From assembly GCF_025200925.1 (NCBI RefSeq), contig NZ_CP104174.1, forward strand, positions 5,952,001 to 6,016,000: a stretch of DNA of 64,000 nt, in the 5' to 3' direction. This document shows, piece by piece, positions 63,167 through 64,000 of the stretch (its first letter is position 1; each line of letters opens with the position of its first letter). The notes beneath the pieces were generated by a model. That model was not told the DNA's origin, ran no database searches, and saw only the letters and a list, made by a program, of their open reading frames with translations. This DNA comes from Bradyrhizobium sp. CB1015 (GTDB lineage Bacteria > Pseudomonadota > Alphaproteobacteria > Rhizobiales > Xanthobacteraceae). The position numbers and the translations under genes are program-made.

Positions 63167-63502
63167 ATGATCGAAGCCACTCCCAACCCCGTCACCACCG
63201 TGATGCGCGCCCTTGCCGATCCGACCCGCCGCGCCGTGTTCGAGCGTGTGTTCGAGAGCAAGGAGATCAGCGTCGCCGAGCTGACGCGCGGCAGCGGCGT
63301 CACGCAAGGAGCCGTCTCGCAGCACCTGAAGTCGTTGAAACAGGCGGGCCTCGTCGCCGAGCGCGCCGAGGGCCGCAACGTCTATTACCGCGCCGCGCCG
63401 CAAGGACTCGAGCCGCTGGTCACCTGGATGGACCATTACGGCGTCTTCTGGCGCGAGCGTTTCCAGAACCTGCGTGACCTCTTGAAGGAGATCGACCCGT
63501 GA
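63167..63502 (+). CDS. ArsR-family transcriptional regulator
   Basis: A 111-residue winged-helix protein. The HTH is ISVAELTRGSGVTQGAVSQH, followed by LKSLKQAGLVAERAEGRNVY. No metal-binding Cys cluster (ELCVCDL-type) is seen, so it is a non-metal member of the SdpR type. Its stop overlaps the start of the SRPBCC gene by 4 bp. Upstream are two tandem palindromes that probably bind it. Confidence 0.93.
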   Translation: MIEATPNPVTTVMRALADPTRRAVFERVFESKEISVAELTRGSGVTQGAVSQHLKSLKQAGLVAERAEGRNVYYRAAPQGLEPLVTWMDHYGVFWRERFQNLRDLLKEIDP

Positions 63503-63960
63503 GTGCTGCCGCGTTGAAAGCCGACACACGAGACATCGTCATCGACGAGGTCTTCCCTCACACAGCCGAGACGATCTGGAAGGCGCTGACCAGCGCGCAG
63601 CTGATCGGGCGCTGGCTGATGCAGCCGACCGGCTTTGAGGCCGTCGAAGGCAAGACCTTCACCTTCCAGACCACCCCGGGGGGCAACTGGGACGGCGTGA
63701 TCCATTGCCGCGTTCTGGAGGTCGTGCCGCATCGCCGCCTCGTCTACGCCTGGAAGGGCGGCGACGAGCGCAACACCGGCTATGGCGCCCCGCTCGACAC
63801 CGTCGTGACCTGGTCCCTCACCCCGGTCGAAGCCGGCACGCGGATCCGCCTCGTCCATGCGGGCTTCGTCCTGCCCAGGAACGAGTCGGCCTACACGGTG
63901 ATGAGCGGCGGCTGGAAGAAGGTCGTTCGCAAGCTCGATGAGATCAGCGGCGAAGGTTGA
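63499..63960 (+). CDS. SRPBCC (AHSA1-like) domain protein
   Basis: A 153-residue START-like ligand-binding protein of the Activator-of-Hsp90-ATPase homologue 1 family. It has the family opening VIDEVFPHTAETIWKALTSA, WLMQPTGFEAVEGKTF, then TVVTWSLTPVEAGTRIRLVH. It is the usual partner of ArsR-type SdpR regulators. Its ligand and role are unknown; it may bind a lipid or hydrophobic molecule. Overlap with arsR shows translation coupling. Confidence 0.93.
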   Translation: MSAAALKADTRDIVIDEVFPHTAETIWKALTSAQLIGRWLMQPTGFEAVEGKTFTFQTTPGGNWDGVIHCRVLEVVPHRRLVYAWKGGDERNTGYGAPLDTVVTWSLTPVEAGTRIRLVHAGFVLPRNESAYTVMSGGWKKVVRKLDEISGEG

Positions 63961-63975
63961 GTGGGAGATATCGCG

Positions 63976-64000
63976 ATGGAGAAGCCCTATACCGGCGGCT
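63976..64000 (+). CDS. start of a further gene, cut by window edge
   Basis: Only eight complete codons, MEKPYTGG, are visible after GGGAGA. This N-terminus resembles glutathione-dependent formaldehyde-activating (GFA) family proteins, which continue with CxC-type zinc ligands. That assignment is a guess from eight residues and the ArsR/SRPBCC context. Confidence 0.4.

Overview
The window is a stretch of high-GC alphaproteobacterial chromosome, most likely Bradyrhizobium or a close relative. This is an inference from protein style, a CIRCE/RpoH-controlled groESL operon, a Usg protein, many GST/MFS/ABC genes, and several families of short palindromic repeats typical of Rhizobiales. No plasmid, prophage or CRISPR features were seen. 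The only mobile element is one intact IS630-type insertion sequence.

Layout. 1-9.2 kb: an alpha/beta hydrolase cut by the edge, an unknown membrane protein, a zf-CHCC protein, an FAD monooxygenase, a lipoprotein, tRNA-Leu(UAA), two convergent polytopic membrane proteins (one GT87-like) and a Bcr/CflA-type efflux pump. 9.6-22 kb: a catabolic island for peptides or amides, with a DppA-like binding protein divergent from an M20 peptidase, two Dpp permeases, a fused double ATPase, an M81 (MlrC-like) metallopeptidase, an M20 amidohydrolase, an amidase and a crotonase. 22-28 kb: oxidoreductase, DsbA-like isomerase, GST, a stand-alone MetE-type catalytic domain, a conserved hypothetical whose start lies in a repeat, Gpt and a CinA-type domain protein.

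28-33.6 kb: the Anbu locus. A circularly permuted ATP-grasp enzyme, an alpha-E protein, a transglutaminase-like protein, an AhpD-like protein, the proteasome-like peptidase Anbu and an SDR lie on one strand. This is the best candidate for a poorly understood system: a predicted amide-bond-forming and peptide-cleaving pathway.

33.8-42.3 kb: MFS exporter, CNT nucleoside transporter, rhomboid protease with a helical C-terminal extension, cupin, Usg, groESL and a stand-alone signal peptidase I. 42.4-44.1 kb: a slipin (SPFH) gene preceded on the same strand by two abutting, degenerate tRNA-like sequences (anticodons GAA and GTG). Their outer ends can pair with each other; this is the second most unusual item.

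44.2-57.9 kb: LysR regulator, isochorismatase-like hydrolase, GST, a DUF2778/Tlde1-type protein, a FecR plus CHASE2-adenylate-cyclase pair behind an 18-bp perfect palindrome, two polyprenyl-linked sugar glycosyltransferase-type membrane proteins, small secreted or membrane proteins, DUF72 and DUF488 proteins, the IS630 element and a PhzF-family isomerase. 58-64 kb: a second membrane adenylate cyclase, a TetR-controlled efflux operon (TetR, HlyD, ATPase, ABC-2 permease) and a divergent ArsR-SRPBCC operon with two tandem palindromic operators.

Most intergenic gaps carry palindromic repeats beside gene ends. Many long antisense open frames exist because of the high GC and were not called as genes.
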